Positions 11,688 through 22,668 of a DNA stretch of 64,000 bases are shown here, in pieces. The stretch comes from Pyxicephalus adspersus (taxonomy: Eukaryota; Chordata; Amphibia; Anura; Pyxicephalidae), in NCBI RefSeq assembly GCF_032062135.1, contig NC_092868.1, forward strand, positions 48,589,163-48,653,162, in the 5' to 3' direction. The notes beneath the pieces were generated by a model. The model was not told where the DNA came from and made no database searches. It was given only the letters and a program-made list of their open reading frames with translations. The position numbers and the translations under genes are program-made. The stretch's first letter is position 1. The number at the start of each line of letters is the position of its first letter.

Positions 11688-12117
11688 TAGGGATGAGCGA
11701 GAATGCCTCCGGCATTCTCGTAAACATTTCCTCAAACTTCCGATGGGTCCGCAAAATTTCAGCCAACTGATTTCGCTGACCCATCGGAAGTTCCATAAAA
11801 TCATTACAGGAGCATTCATTCATGCAGCCCGGGAATCCCCCTGTCAGTATGCGACCCCCGGCACTAGAGGTTAAATGGGGACACGCTTGAGCGTCATCAG
11901 GATTTTCCTTTCTTTAGCCAATCAGAGAGCACTAGAGGTTTTGAATGAGGAGACTTGTCCCCATTTACCTCTAGTGCCCGGGATCGCACACTGAGCTGAT
12001 CAATGAATGCAGCCGTGGCTGCATTCATTGATCAGCACAGCCCGCGGTAAGCGAGAATGGCCGAATTCATCACAAGATTGAGTTTCAAAATCTCGCTCAC
12101 TCATCCCTACTCCAAAC
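11680..12117. mobile_element. Ac-like hAT MITE, copy 1 (422 bp, perfect TSD)
   Basis: The element is 11,688-12,109. Its ends are TAGGGATGAGCGAG and CTCGCTCACTCATCCCTA, inverted. It is flanked by the exact 8-bp duplication CTCCAAAC at 11,680-11,687 and 12,110-12,117. The TAGGGATG end resembles the maize Ac terminal repeat (C/TAGGGATGAAA), and 8-bp duplication is the hAT hallmark. The interior folds on itself: CACTAGAGGTTAAATGGGGA near 11,863 is matched by TCCCCATTTACCTCTAGTG near 11,958, and a 20-bp perfect palindrome lies at 11,995-12,036. No protein is encoded. Confidence 0.88.
11995..12036. repeat. Perfect 20-bp hairpin inside Ac-like MITE
   Basis: Arms 11,995-12,014 and 12,017-12,036 are exact reverse complements separated by GT. 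It lies inside a longer imperfect hairpin of the host MITE and would form a long stem if transcribed. Confidence 0.85.
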
Positions 12118-13050
12118 GTGGTTGGGGGTGAAATCAAACTAGTTTTGGCACACCTTGCCAATTGCTTTGGTGGTAGGGTAACCATGAACTGTGAGCCAAT
12201 GGATAATATATATTGAGGGCAGTAGTGCAGTGTGCTAGAATTTACGCTGAAGTTCACGTCAGATTGGGATTGAACCTAAACCTACCCATTACATAATAAT
12301 ACATAAAGTGGGGATTAGGGAAAGTAGAAGCCATACATGGATGTTCTGGTCAAGGAAGCATCCTTTAAAAAATTTTAGCCCACTCTTGAGTGTCTCCATG
12401 TTGTCTGGATATTCACACATGTCTTAAAAAAGTCCCCTTGTTTAGGATCAGTTCTTTGACATAGGGCATTTCCTTGTTTTCCCAATCCCAATGTGACTTA
12501 AATTTGTGAAAGAATAATATTCAATACTATTATTACTGAGCATAGTCAGTAAAACATGTGGCCAATAACTATGGGGAGAATTTGCCTATAGACAATAGCC
12601 CGCTGGTAAAGCTGCTTCTAAGTATTATGCAACAAACTTCTAACCTGACTGGTAATCTGGTTGTTTGGATTGGGGTTAAAGTTAAATGTTCATTATCCAG
12701 TTTGTTTTTACAAGTACCAAATAATGTTTATAATTGATCAGTATTCTGCTGCTAGGTTTGTTCAAGAGGATTATTTAGGGGCAAATCTTCTGATTACTAT
12801 TAATTCGGGGACTAGGAAAATGAATGCTATTGTGCTTGCAAGATATTCAGAATCTACTACAGGCAGGGATTACTTTTTTAGTGTATAAGGTTGTGTTGAA
12901 AAGCAGTTGGTCATTATTCCTTTTATCTGCTCCCACTGGAGGAACAGCATATATGACATCAAGTATCGAGAAGCACTGCTGGTCTTCACATTCTATAGCC
13001 CACCTATTAAATAGCATTGTCTTCTGTGGGGCTGTTATTATTTTTGTAAA
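12118..13050. other. Gene-free DNA
   Basis: No gene, RNA or repeat recognised. Overlapping frames near 12,660-13,114 on both strands have no domain. Confidence 0.45.
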
Positions 13051-13643
13051 AGAAAGACTAGTGTTTATCAGCCAGGGTTCCTCCAGAAGTTGCAAAGGGT
13101 TCTGTGAGCAATAAGCAATTTGTGACTGTTAGGAAATGCTCATCTTGCCGACAACCCCATGCTGTGTGCCATCGCAATATAAAACATTGTTTGATCCGTC
13201 CAGGGATGTCATTTGCCAGGAGAATTAAGATAGCAGAAGCCCCTGCTTCCCTTTAGCCGTGCAGCCTCCTGACATTCTATACTCTGTATTAGTGGGCTCC
13301 GGGTCGGCTGCTGGCCTATCTCCTTGTGCACCAAGTCCCGGGGCAACCGAGTGCTGGGAGACACAATCAGTCTCCCAAAGCTGAGCAGGGGCTGCTATAG
13401 TCGAAGACTGTGGCATAGATTGGGGGATTGGTGTCTGGGGAATACTTGTACTGACCCGGGCCTTACAGTGACACTCAATGATCTTTTTGGCTATCTGTAA
13501 GGATGGCAATCTTCCCAATGACCACCACTCTAATGTACTGTGGGTTGTGAATATAGAAATTTTAGCAAGGATTCCCTGAAGACATGAATGTTATCTTTAT
13601 AGGTTCCCCCATGTAAAAAAAGTTGAGAAACACTGAGAAAGCC
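13051..13643 (-). mobile_element. hAT element interrupted by a solo LTR
   Basis: The hAT parts are 13,059-13,126 and 13,473-13,635. They match, in order, the two portions of the intact relative at 56,260-56,508 read in reverse (for example CAGAAGTTGC, AATTTGTGA, CAATGATCTTTTT, CCCTGAAGAC, GTTGAGAAACACTG). The flanking 8-mers AGAAAGAC (13,051-13,058) and AGAAAGCC (13,636-13,643) match at seven of eight sites. The LTR at 13,127-13,467 splits it. Confidence 0.82.
13122..13472 (+). mobile_element. Solo LTR with perfect 5-bp TSD (341 bp)
   Basis: The LTR is 13,127-13,467, from TGTTAGGAAATGC to GGGCCTTACA. It is flanked by the exact 5-mer GTGAC at 13,122-13,126 and 13,468-13,472. It is the same family as 3,618-4,339 and the minus-strand copy near 49.0-49.6 kb, sharing CGGGGCAACCGAGTGCTGGG and CTGAGCAGGGGCTGCTATAG-like blocks. 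It is about half the length of the 3.6-kb copy, lacking a central part. There is no internal region, so it is a solo LTR. A 97-codon frame across it is incidental. Confidence 0.88.
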
Positions 13644-13689
13644 TATTATGGGAAAAACCTTGTTGAACCAAGTAACCTGGAATAAGTCT

Positions 13690-13812
13690 GGTTCGCCAAC
13701 TACTAGCAAATGATTTTTAAGAAACCTATTTCAGGCTCATTGAATCATTTAGGTTCTCCCATGATAATCTATCTTCTCCAGTCTTGGAGAGCTTTAATAA
13801 ATCCGATCCATA
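13690..13812. mobile_element. Half of a palindromic element, GGGCCTGATTTATTAAAG family
   Basis: The sequence ATTTAGGTTCTCCCATGATA through CTTGGAGAGCTTTAATAAAT matches the right arm of the palindromic copies at 26,489-26,670 and 41,021-41,244. The left arm is missing or unrecognisable. Confidence 0.6.
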
Positions 13813-13835
13813 GTATTGCCTTTCCTCACCCAGTG

Positions 13836-13985
13836 CTCAAGCTGGGTGGTTAAAGATTGTAGCCGGGTGGCAGCCCTGTATTGTGACCCAACTCTTCAGT
13901 AACCACCCAAAAATAGCTGAGTGGTCACCAAAAAGTGCCAGGTTGTGCACCCAGCTAAATGGGGCTGGGGAGAACACTGTCACCT
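13836..13985 (+). repeat. Interspersed repeat, GGGCTGGGGAGAA family, copy 1
   Basis: Shares GGCAGCCC-TGTATTGTGACCCAAC, TTCAGTAA, CACCCAGCTAAA and GGGGCTGGGGAGAA in order with 16,651-16,792. No terminal repeats or duplication seen; class unknown. Confidence 0.6.
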
Positions 13986-14132
13986 CTGTACCCCCCATTT
14001 TCTAAATTTCTGCTATGTTACTGGGACATCTAAAAGTTTTCCCATGTAATTTTGGTGTTCATTGAGTTTAGATTCAGTGCATTCAAAAATGTAATATTTT
14101 TAGACCGTGAGCCGAATAGACCTAGAGAAAAA

Positions 14133-14172
<40 letters not shown>

Positions 14173-14232
14173 ATATCTATCTATCTCTCTATGAATCTAT
14201 CTATCTATCTATCTATCTATTATCTATCTATC

Positions 14233-14307
<75 letters not shown>

Positions 14308-14337
14308 CGTCTATCTGTCTATCCGTCTATCTTCCTG

Positions 14338-14391
<54 letters not shown>
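14133..14391. repeat. (CTAT)n tetranucleotide microsatellite, about 259 bp
   Basis: A long run of CTAT units with scattered interruptions (ATAT, CTCT, GAAT, TATT, CGTC, TGTC, CCTG). The interruptions divide it into pure runs, suggesting age with recent expansion of some segments. Open frames of 105-114 codons through it encode YLSI-type repeats and are artefacts. Flanks show no repeat element. Confidence 0.97.
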
Positions 14392-15205
14392 GTTAAGGAA
14401 TGTTTGTACTTGGGAGTTGAATGACAAAAGAGAGCATTTGTTCTTGCACAGGGGCTCTTTGGCACTTCTGCATGCACAGCCCTATATAACATTCTTCTGC
14501 CTTTTTGCTCCAATGCCCTTTCTTAGATTTTTATATTGCGTTATTCTGACATCAATGCCCTGAACATATCAGAAGTGTATATTCCAGCTCAGTCCTATCT
14601 GACCATGACTAAATTGAAATAATAAAGAATGATATTCAAAACAGAAATAGATCCTGGGGAGATCTGTACAATGGTAATCTAAATACGAATAGGCTTCTAT
14701 TAGTACTAATGGGCTCATTTGTAATGTTACAGTGCACTGACAGTTCCACCAGGCTTTGCAGCAATCTAAAGATGGAATCTGTCACCATCTGGCTGAATTA
14801 TGTATTTTTAGATCAGAACATTAAAGTGACCCTGTGCTTTACATGCAGGACAAAAGTAAAAGGGTCTTCCGGTAAATTTCTATCCCCAAGGCATTAGGTG
14901 TTCATCCCATGTTCAATTAAAGGGTGGCAGGTAAAGGAGTACCTAGTCCTGATTGAACTCTAATTTTGGATTTCTTTCCCAGTCTTGGTGATCAAACAAA
15001 GCTATCCAGGATGTGTAAGGAAGGGTAAGTATATTATGCTGGTCAAGTGTGGAGGTGGGGTAATATATGACCTATTTTTGTTGCACTCGATACACAAAGT
15101 AAAAGCTCTATTTAACCATTTTAGCTTTCCTGTAAACCCTATATAAAAAAAAATTGTATTTCCACTATGACTATGACTATGTTTATTCAATGATAACTTT
15201 GCCAT
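14392..15205. other. Gene-free DNA
   Basis: No gene or repeat recognised. Confidence 0.45.
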
Positions 15206-15206
15206 T

Positions 15207-15728
15207 ACCTAAAGCAGACCTATCATCACATCTTTAACCTTAAAAAATTGGTGGTGTTCCTTGTCACATAATGAAAAAAAGTGTGTTTTTTTAAGTTAGT
15301 TAGTTTTATAAAACTATAAAAAATTTTTAGACTTTTTTGGGGAGGTCCTCTCCCTGTCCATCTTTACTGCCACAGTGAAAAGGCTGAGGAGGAATCCTTC
15401 TGGGATATGTGTATCACATATCCTGGGAGGCGGTGGGCTGCTCCTTCTGCTCTTGCCTTGGGTTCAGTGTATGTCATTAGGGGGCTTTTCTGTAATGAAA
15501 AAAAAGTGCCAGATCCCACTCTTTTTTATTTACAATTGGAGGAAACAAGTCACCTGATCTGACGCCTGTCCAGTGCGGTGGGGAAGAACCAGAAATACAG
15601 AACAGTGAGCCCCAGAAATATTAGGGAAGGCAATAGAAATGGCCCCTGGGATTAGTTTGTGGATGAACTGAGGGCATTTCACAAGTGAAAGGTAATTTTT
15701 TTCTTGTGAGAGTTCAGCTTTAAGGCAA
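15207..15728. mobile_element. Probable inverted-end DNA repeat
   Basis: It begins CCTAAAGCAGACCTATCATC and ends with GAGAGTTCAGCTTTAAGG. The reverse complement of that end, CCTTAAAGCTGAACTCTC, is similar to the start, so short decayed terminal inverted repeats are likely. The ends resemble the AAAGTGGAACTAAA family. No target duplication is clear and no transposase is present. Confidence 0.42.
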
Positions 15729-16650
15729 CATTATAATACATAAACTGCTATTTTTGGGTACTAACAAGGATTTTTTGTTTTGCAAATAGTTCTATGATAT
15801 CTATAACCCTGAGACCTAGATATTATTTATATTTAAAATGTATTTTTGTGTTTTGTAACCAGTATTAATTAGAAAGGAAAGAAGTGTTGTTGTCAATAAA
15901 AAGTAAATATTTTATCTCAGGTACAAAGCATGACAAAATTGAATGCAAATGAAAAAAGGTGATTTTCACAGTTTTGCACATTTTGTTGTTATGTGACACT
16001 GAAAAAAAACAAAAATAAATGAAAACATAAAATAAATAAAAAGAAAAAAAAGAAATTAGTAGAAACATATTATATGGGAGTTAAAGGTGAGGAATTAGTA
16101 ATTAGGGCCGATTAGGGTTAACTAGGTGGTAATAGGCAGCTATAAAGAAATACATTTTGTTTAAAAACTAATTACCTTTTAGGGTTTCCTTATAATAGCA
16201 ATTAAAAAGAGTGTTGTAGTTTTTTATTTTATTTTTTTATTATTTATTTTACATTTAAAGGTTGAATGTTTAATTGAATGATTAGTGCAGTTGTCCTTAG
16301 CAGTGATCATTTAATAGATACTTTAGTTCTTTTTGCAAGCAGATGCTCCTATTCACTTTTATAGTTTTATATTCACCTTGCTGAGGCACAAAGGATATAT
16401 TGTATATACCCGAATTCCCAAGTTAGACTCAAGTCACATCACTACATGGTCCTGTGTTCTCAAATATTATCAAAGTTTGTTACACACCTTAGATGAAGAC
16501 ACAGCACCATCTACTGTTGTCCACCAATAATAAAAAAAAAGATCATTTAGGACCAAATATTCCATCATAACCAATTTCAAAATACTTTAACCTGTAAAAA
16601 GGGGAAAAAGAAAAACAAAGCAGGACCAGTATTGTACAGTATTGTTTTTT
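15729..16650. other. Gene-free AT-rich DNA
   Basis: A-rich and T-rich low-complexity patches near 16,000-16,060 and 16,200-16,260. No gene or repeat family recognised. Confidence 0.45.
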
Positions 16651-16792
16651 TAGCTTAGTGGGTAGAAGCTGAAAGCAGATGGCAGCCCCTGTATTGTGAC
16701 CCAACTTTTCAGTAAGGACCCACAAATAGCAGGCGGTTACCGAAAAGTGCTGGGCGGTTCACCCAGCTAAAAGGGGCTGGGGAGAATACTGC
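16651..16792 (+). repeat. Interspersed repeat, GGGCTGGGGAGAA family, copy 2
   Basis: Second copy of the repeat at 13,836-13,985, same orientation, with moderate divergence (GACCCAACTTTTCAGTAA; TTCACCCAGCTAAAAGG; GGGGCTGGGGAGAATACTG). Confidence 0.6.
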
Positions 16793-17550
16793 AGCTGTAT
16801 ATTACATAAGTGTCATATCAAAAATTAATGTATGGTAAACATTACAATAACAACATAGAATATTTACTCAGTCATAATAAACTCTATGCTTTCCCTTTAA
16901 TTCCTGCTATGTCATTATTATCTGATTTGCAGTATAATACCAGGCCATCTTTCTTGAGTGTCTTTTTGGGCTCCTAACTCATCTTTTATTTGCACTTAAA
17001 TAATTACAACTTTATTTATATTCCTAAAATAAAAAGGTTTCATCACTAATATTACTCAAACCTGTGCAGATCTCTTCAAAATCAATCACCTGAAGTACTG
17101 TACGATTGAAATTGATTTAGTTCAACAGCATGTTAGAGAGACGGGGAAAGTAGTAGATAGAAGCACTTATTCCACACAACTATTATGGTGAACGTAAAGC
17201 AATTATTTTCAAAATGACTCACATATAGAGCCATATAATTAACTGGGAAATACAGTTATGGATGTTTCAAAATATAGTATTTCATAGGCTGTTTTTTATT
17301 AAAGCTGTTTATTTATTTATTTTTATTTATTTTTTGTTTTTGTTTTTTTTTTTGTTGATGTTTTTTTTTTTTTTGTATTACACTTTTAAGTATTTATTTA
17401 TTTATTATTTTACTGTATTTTTAAGGTGAACTACCAGTAACAGTTTATGGATTATATTTACAAAATTTAATTTACTAAAATCTATTTACAAAATAGGGAA
17501 TCAGACATTTTCCTCCAACATTCCCTTATGAGAATCTTCCAGTTCCATGC
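16793..17550. other. Gene-free AT-rich DNA with T-rich low complexity
   Basis: Contains a T-rich low-complexity tract with TTTA units at about 17,305-17,415. No gene seen. Confidence 0.5.
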
Positions 17551-17715
17551 TACATAGTTACATAGTTAGGTTGAAAAAAGACATAAGTCCATTAAGTTCA
17601 ACCACATGGGAAAAAATATATCCCAGACAAAAAACATGTGTTTCAATAGTAGCAATAGATTCCACCCAGGGAATGTGTGAGGGAATGTCAGATAACCTGT
17701 TTTAAAAATAGGACC
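17551..17715. repeat. Interspersed repeat, TACATAGTTACATAGT family
   Basis: Starts TACATAGTTACATAGTTAGG, followed by a GTCCATTAAGTTCAACC block that I recognise as common in amphibian genomes. The part from 17,672 (AGGGAATGTGTGAGGGAATG, then CCTGTTTTAAAAATA) also matches 49,623-49,670. Retroelement class is not settled. Confidence 0.5.
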
Positions 17716-18571
17716 CAAGCTGCCATTGCTGACTTCTCCTTCTGCCATTGAGGTATAAAAAAAAATAATGTACCTATAACCCATTCATGTTCAAAACTAA
17801 TTAAAGTTTTTGCAAACCAGATTTTTGACAGGCTTTCTCAAAAACTTGTTTAAAGCTTTATAAACCAAACTCACTTTCAGTATTTATGAAACAATTTTTT
17901 GTCTTATTTTTAATGAACAGAGAATTCCCAAAAAAAGTTTTAATTAACTATTCTAATAACTAACTTTAACAAATTAATATTATTATTATTAATATTATAT
18001 TTATATAACATATAAATTATTATAATAATATTAAAACACTAACCTATTAAATAAACTAATATTTGTTATTAATATTTTTTGTTAACCTTAATCATAGTGT
18101 GTCATATCATATCCATCACAACCAATAATCTATTAAACAGAATTATTTTTATTTATTTACCAATTAATTTATTCGTTATATGCAATTTTTCACTGCTGTC
18201 ACACCAGAAAAAGAAAAAAACAGTCAGTAGGGATAATTAAGTCTGTCGCTGTTCTGTTTTATTGTAGTATCAGTCAGTTCCCCTATATTCACAATGGATA
18301 GTTAATATTTGGGGGCCACATGATCAGGATCCACATAACGTTTGGTTCCCCTGGTGGTGCATAGCTCACTCCCAATTATTCAAATCGTTGAGTTGTAGTA
18401 AAAAAAAAAACTTGAATTATTGCATTGGGATCTTCCCAGAAGAACATTGATTTACACAAGGGTGTTTGGGGATTGGTTAGACTTTGAAACATAAAAGTGG
18501 CATAAAATTACTTATTCCAATGTGCATGGGGGAGTTTCTTGTCTATATGATAAAACAAAACATTTTCAGTT
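17716..18571. other. Gene-free AT-rich DNA
   Basis: Very AT-rich with ATTATT-type low complexity at about 17,970-18,080. No gene seen. Confidence 0.5.
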
Positions 18572-19096
18572 TTAACCTCCTGGGTGTTACACTGAGGTCT
18601 AGATTTCTGTACCAAAAGCGTTACAGTTTTTCATGAAATTTTTTTTTTTTAAATTGTAGACCTATAGACAAAACCACATAAATAAATTTTCTATTATTTT
18701 TTATTGGATTGGATACAGGACTTTGTATTCAATCCAATACAAAATGAGAACAAAATTCAAACTCTTACATACTTTGTATTTATTTTGAATTATTTTGTAT
18801 TGGATTGGATACAGGAGTTTGTTTTCAATCCAATACAAAATGTGTTTGAATGAGTTTCAGTTTGAATTTCCCGCACACACGTCGACGTCATCGTACGCGC
18901 CGACGTACACGCACGGAGGGAGAAGAAGCCGGCCCGCTTCTTCTTCCCGGAGAGGACACCCGACGCTGGAGGACGACGCTGGAACACGACGATGGATGAT
19001 CGCAGCGGGACCAGGTAAGTCATCGATAAACCTGAGTCGATAATTGTAACTTTTTGAAGCCCGTACCAAGGTCGGGCTTATCGCTGAGGTGGTTAA
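18572..19096 (+). mobile_element. TTTTAACCACCT-family DNA element, copy 1
   Basis: Starts TTAACCTCCTGGGTGTTACA and ends CGCTGAGGTGGTTAA, giving inverted ends TTAACC(T/A)CCT. TTAA at both edges would fit a TTAA-targeting (piggyBac-type) transposase, but TTAA could also belong to the ends. It contains CTAGATTTCTGTACCAAAAG, a doubled TTGGATTGGATACAGGA block, then a CpG-rich core at about 18,870-19,015 in otherwise AT-rich DNA. The left part matches 62,760-62,900 in reverse; the core layout matches 20,400-20,580. No transposase. Confidence 0.72.
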
Positions 19097-20139
19097 AAGG
19101 CATTATATTAAAGTGAAGTGTGAGAAGATGAAGCAGCACATAATGCCAATCAATTCATATACTGATAAGAAGAATACTGACAGGTAGAGAAAAAAGAGAG
19201 GATTCTAACCACTCCAGGATCACCTGGGGTCAGAGGAAGTGAGAAAAAGATGCTGGCCATCTAGAGGCAGAGAAATGTACTGCAGGAGAAATCACTGAAA
19301 CTAGGGTAAAATTTTTATCTTTTATGGACTATTTGTATATTTGTATCATGCTTTATTTGGCTGTAGTTAAGCTTTAAAACAGTTCATTTAGTTTACGTAA
19401 ACACCTCATCACAAAAAATACACCTGCACTGTTTTTGGCAAATAGCACAAAAGGCGCACACATCTGAATGTTCTGTACGCTATAGTGCAGATGTGTGTGG
19501 TTTTACTGTGTGTGTTGGCATGCCATTTGTTTTGTATGGCAATATACCACAGTGCTATAAGACCACATGCTGAATCAACTGCTTTTAGCTATGAAGGGTT
19601 TTAACATATGTTGCTGCAGACACAAGGATCCAATGCTGAAGATGTTTTGAATAAACATTGAGTAAACATGCATCATGTCTATAAGGAAATAAATATAAGT
19701 GCAGCTTTTGCAAAGACTTGCTTTAACTCTGCAGGTATTGAAAATGGCCATACCAGTGCTGATCACAATGCTACAAAACCAAACATTGCATCCCCCAGAT
19801 TCATGAATAGCCATTCAGAACAGTGCTCAGAATGTCTGCACATAGCTGTGGCCAAATGTTTTGGAAAAGCAGCACATCATTGTGTATATTATTTGCATTT
19901 GTACTTTCCCCTTCTTCTGTTTTCTTCCTATAACACCCAATCTCACACTGTGCAAGCTCGAGATCGGGTGACATAGATGGAGAAAAAAAGAGTACCAGTC
20001 TCACTGCACATTAATGAAGAAAAACTCCTTCTGTGTATGAATTGGGAGCAGCCAGAAACCTCCTGGGATGCATGATGTAGGTATCTGCACTCCCATTCTG
20101 TCTTGATCACTGTTTGAAAGGGTTTTAACTGTAGTGTTC
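19097..20139. other. Gene-free DNA
   Basis: No repeat family recognised. Overlapping frames of up to 102 codons on both strands near 19,575-20,004 lack domains. Confidence 0.45.
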
Positions 20140-20630
20140 TAACTTGATTTTACATTGTAGGCTATAATTCCTAGGAATAACCCCACTGAATTATGTCCAA
20201 TATTTAAAAAAATTAATAATAAAATTTAAATAGAAAATCTGTAAATAGAAAATTAAAAAATAGTTAAACATGTAATGTAAGTGTACAGTAGCATATATAT
20301 TATATATATATATATATATATATGATATAATTATATATATATTATATGACAATTTCCTTGTAGTGGACTCAATACAGCTATTTTGTATTGTTTATTTTTT
20401 AATTTGAAATTATTTGAATTTCCTGCCGATCCGCCGGCCGGCACCGAGGCATGCACCGACGTCACCGGGAAACCCCAGAGATTGTGCGGCTGGAGATTGG
20501 AGGAGGAGGATGTGTCCCCAGGACCTGCGGGGACCAGCAGAATGCTGGGGGACGACAATGGTGCAAGGTAAGTGGGTTTTTTAGGTTAAAGCTACCCCCA
20601 TTGTGACTCAGGAATACCACATCCTGAGTA
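20140..20630 (+). mobile_element. TTTTAACCACCT-family element, copy 2, ends decayed
   Basis: TTGTAGGCTATAATTC (20,155-20,170), AATTATGTCCAATATTT, GTACAGTAGC, an internal (TA)n tract, GTGGACTCAATACAGCT and the CpG-rich core with GGGGACCAGC and AAGGTAAG all match 62,150-62,600 in reverse, in the same order. The outer TTAACC ends are not recognisable. The (TA)n tract is part of the family because the reverse copy has one in the same place. Confidence 0.7.
20284..20345. repeat. (TA)n microsatellite inside a transposon
   Basis: Nearly pure TA dinucleotides with a few interruptions. The related element at 62,360-62,410 has a TA-rich tract in the same position, so the tract seeded from the element. 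Confidence 0.85.
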
Positions 20631-22194
20631 CATAACATCAAACTCCATATTCTTTCATATTTTGAAATTTTAGTTTATTAATTAAATATATATATTTTGG
20701 GTACACCTATAAGTGTGTTGAGGTAGTGTCATTTATAATAAAATGTAAGCTCTATTGCCTAGGGTCATCTTTTCTTCCACTGTCACTGTTTGTACTTGTT
20801 AAGTACGCAGGATTATCATTTACAATCCCTATTTATTACACTATGTTGGTGCTTTAAAATAAAGGTTAATGGACATCACAGTTCCTAATAAAATGCTCAC
20901 AATGGTCAACAAATGCTGTTTCAGACTTTCATGTTTTACACTCTGTGGAACAGTCATTATTGTCAGCCCCTTTTCTTGTGACTCCTTATTAAGCTAAAAA
21001 AATAGGTTATTATTATTTTTAATAATAATAATAATAATAATAATAATTATACCCTGAACCCAACATAGTATTGGAACGCGCCTGTGTTACAGTATGCCAT
21101 AATGTATAGTAACACACATCAGCACCTTGCATTGTGCCGTGCAATCAAAAAATAGTCCAACTTTTGGTTCATTGTGATGCATTAACAGCCCATTCAAATG
21201 AATTTACCATGCCTCAATAAATCACATTGCTGTGAATAAATCCTAAAACCTCAGTAAACTTATCTAAAAAGTTATCAGTAACTTGAAAATAATTTCAGCT
21301 TTAAAACTGAAAAACTAAGAAGTTATGTAATAATTGCATGTGTATGTTACCGCATGTAGGAGGTCTCTGCACAGTGCTGAAGGTTGTGTGACAACACGGA
21401 GAAATGATAAAATAATAATAATTCTGTCATCTGAAAACTAAACTGGTGGAAACAAGTGTGGGATCTGCTGTAGACACCCAGCTGAGGTGTTGCCTGAATC
21501 ATTACCCGATTTTATTAGACAATTAAAGGAAAATTCTATAGCAACACTAAAGTGGTGTGTCAAATGTCATTGAAATATGTCAAACTGGTAATGAGAAGCT
21601 TGATGGCTCGACATTCCTATTTTCATGCCAGGAACACACAGGATGGTCCTTGAGCACTCTCGGCACTGAATATTTGCACTTCTCAGTCATCAATGATTCA
21701 GTTACTTTGTCAAGCCCACAATGTCAGTTGGCATTAATAATACAGTCATGGGAATGATTAATAAGACGTAGCTACTGTTCAATGGATTCCTAGTTCTTCT
21801 AGATGGCCTGGTTGGGTTCATACACTTGCTAAAGTGCACTGCTTGGCCTCCAGGGATCTTGTAATTAGTACATATAAAGGGTGACACAGCTGACCTATTC
21901 TTTTGAGATTGCGGCTTTTCTGGTTGTCATGATAATCCAATAGCTTCAGTACCTTCTAAAGAATTGACCTGGAATAAGGATGCAGATCCAGAGGTCTGAT
22001 CTTTATATTCTGTGTGCTTGTCTAGGAGTGTAAAGCTAAAGGTAGTCAGGCAACTGGTCTTCTGTCAAGAAGCTAAACAGTTGGCGCTCCTTCAATTCTC
22101 TTATTTCGGGGATTTAGTAGAACATCAGACTTGTTCAAATTGGAATTAAATCTAAAAATTAAAAAAAATGTGAGCAGATGAGCTTTTTATTGAA
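20631..22194. other. Gene-free DNA with an (AAT)n tract
   Basis: Contains (AAT)n at about 21,008-21,050. No gene or other repeat recognised. The region is otherwise unremarkable. Confidence 0.5.
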
Positions 22195-22412
22195 AGAAAA
22201 CATGTCCCTCTGTAATAAAACAAATGTACCCGCCTGTTCTTCTGTAGAATGTACACTGAGCTGTGAATGTTGTAGGAATAAATGACCTCCCATGTTCTTG
22301 TTCCATTCTGCCTGGACAGTCAAGATAGCCTAAGATCCCGAGCCCAGAAGAGCACCAGGTAAAGACGTCAGTACCAGCAAAAGAAGAGATGAGTTTGGTT
22401 CCACTTTAAGTT
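22195..22412 (-). repeat. Interspersed repeat, AAAGTGGAACTAAA-end family, copy 2
   Basis: Reverse complement begins CTTAAAGTGGAACCAAACTC, close to the start of the copy at 8,255. It shares the CTGGTGCTCTTCTGGGCTCG-type middle only loosely with the others, so the assignment rests mainly on the terminal sequence. Confidence 0.38.
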
Positions 22413-22429
22413 TTCCAATACATTCAATC

Positions 22430-22668
22430 CAGCTTCTCACAACCTTTTTACCCCTGAAGAACCCTTGAATGAATTTTCAGGTCTTACCTGGTATGCTGGA
22501 CAGTGGATGAGGACCCCCCCCTACAGACAACATTGCCCCCCCTACAGATGGGGTATTGGAGGAGGCCACCATCACATGGTAGGTCAATCAAACAAAGCTC
22601 AAGAAACCCCCTAAGCAACCTCCTGGAGGAAACCTGGACTTCTACAGAATGTTGGTTGAGACTGGCTG
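22430..22668. mobile_element. hAT remnant, CAGTGTTTCTCAACC-related
   Basis: Begins CAGCTTCTCACAACCTTTTT and ends GGTTGAGACTGGCTG, diverged forms of the ends at 56,260-56,508. CCCCTGAAGAACCC and AACCCCCTAAGCAACCTCC-like interior blocks also correspond. No readable 8-bp duplication. Two CCCCCCCTACAGA blocks in the middle form a short local repeat. Confidence 0.55.

Noticed and set aside
14052..14424. Open frames of 105 and 114 codons encoding YLSI-type repeats
   Set aside because: They are translations of the (CTAT)n microsatellite.
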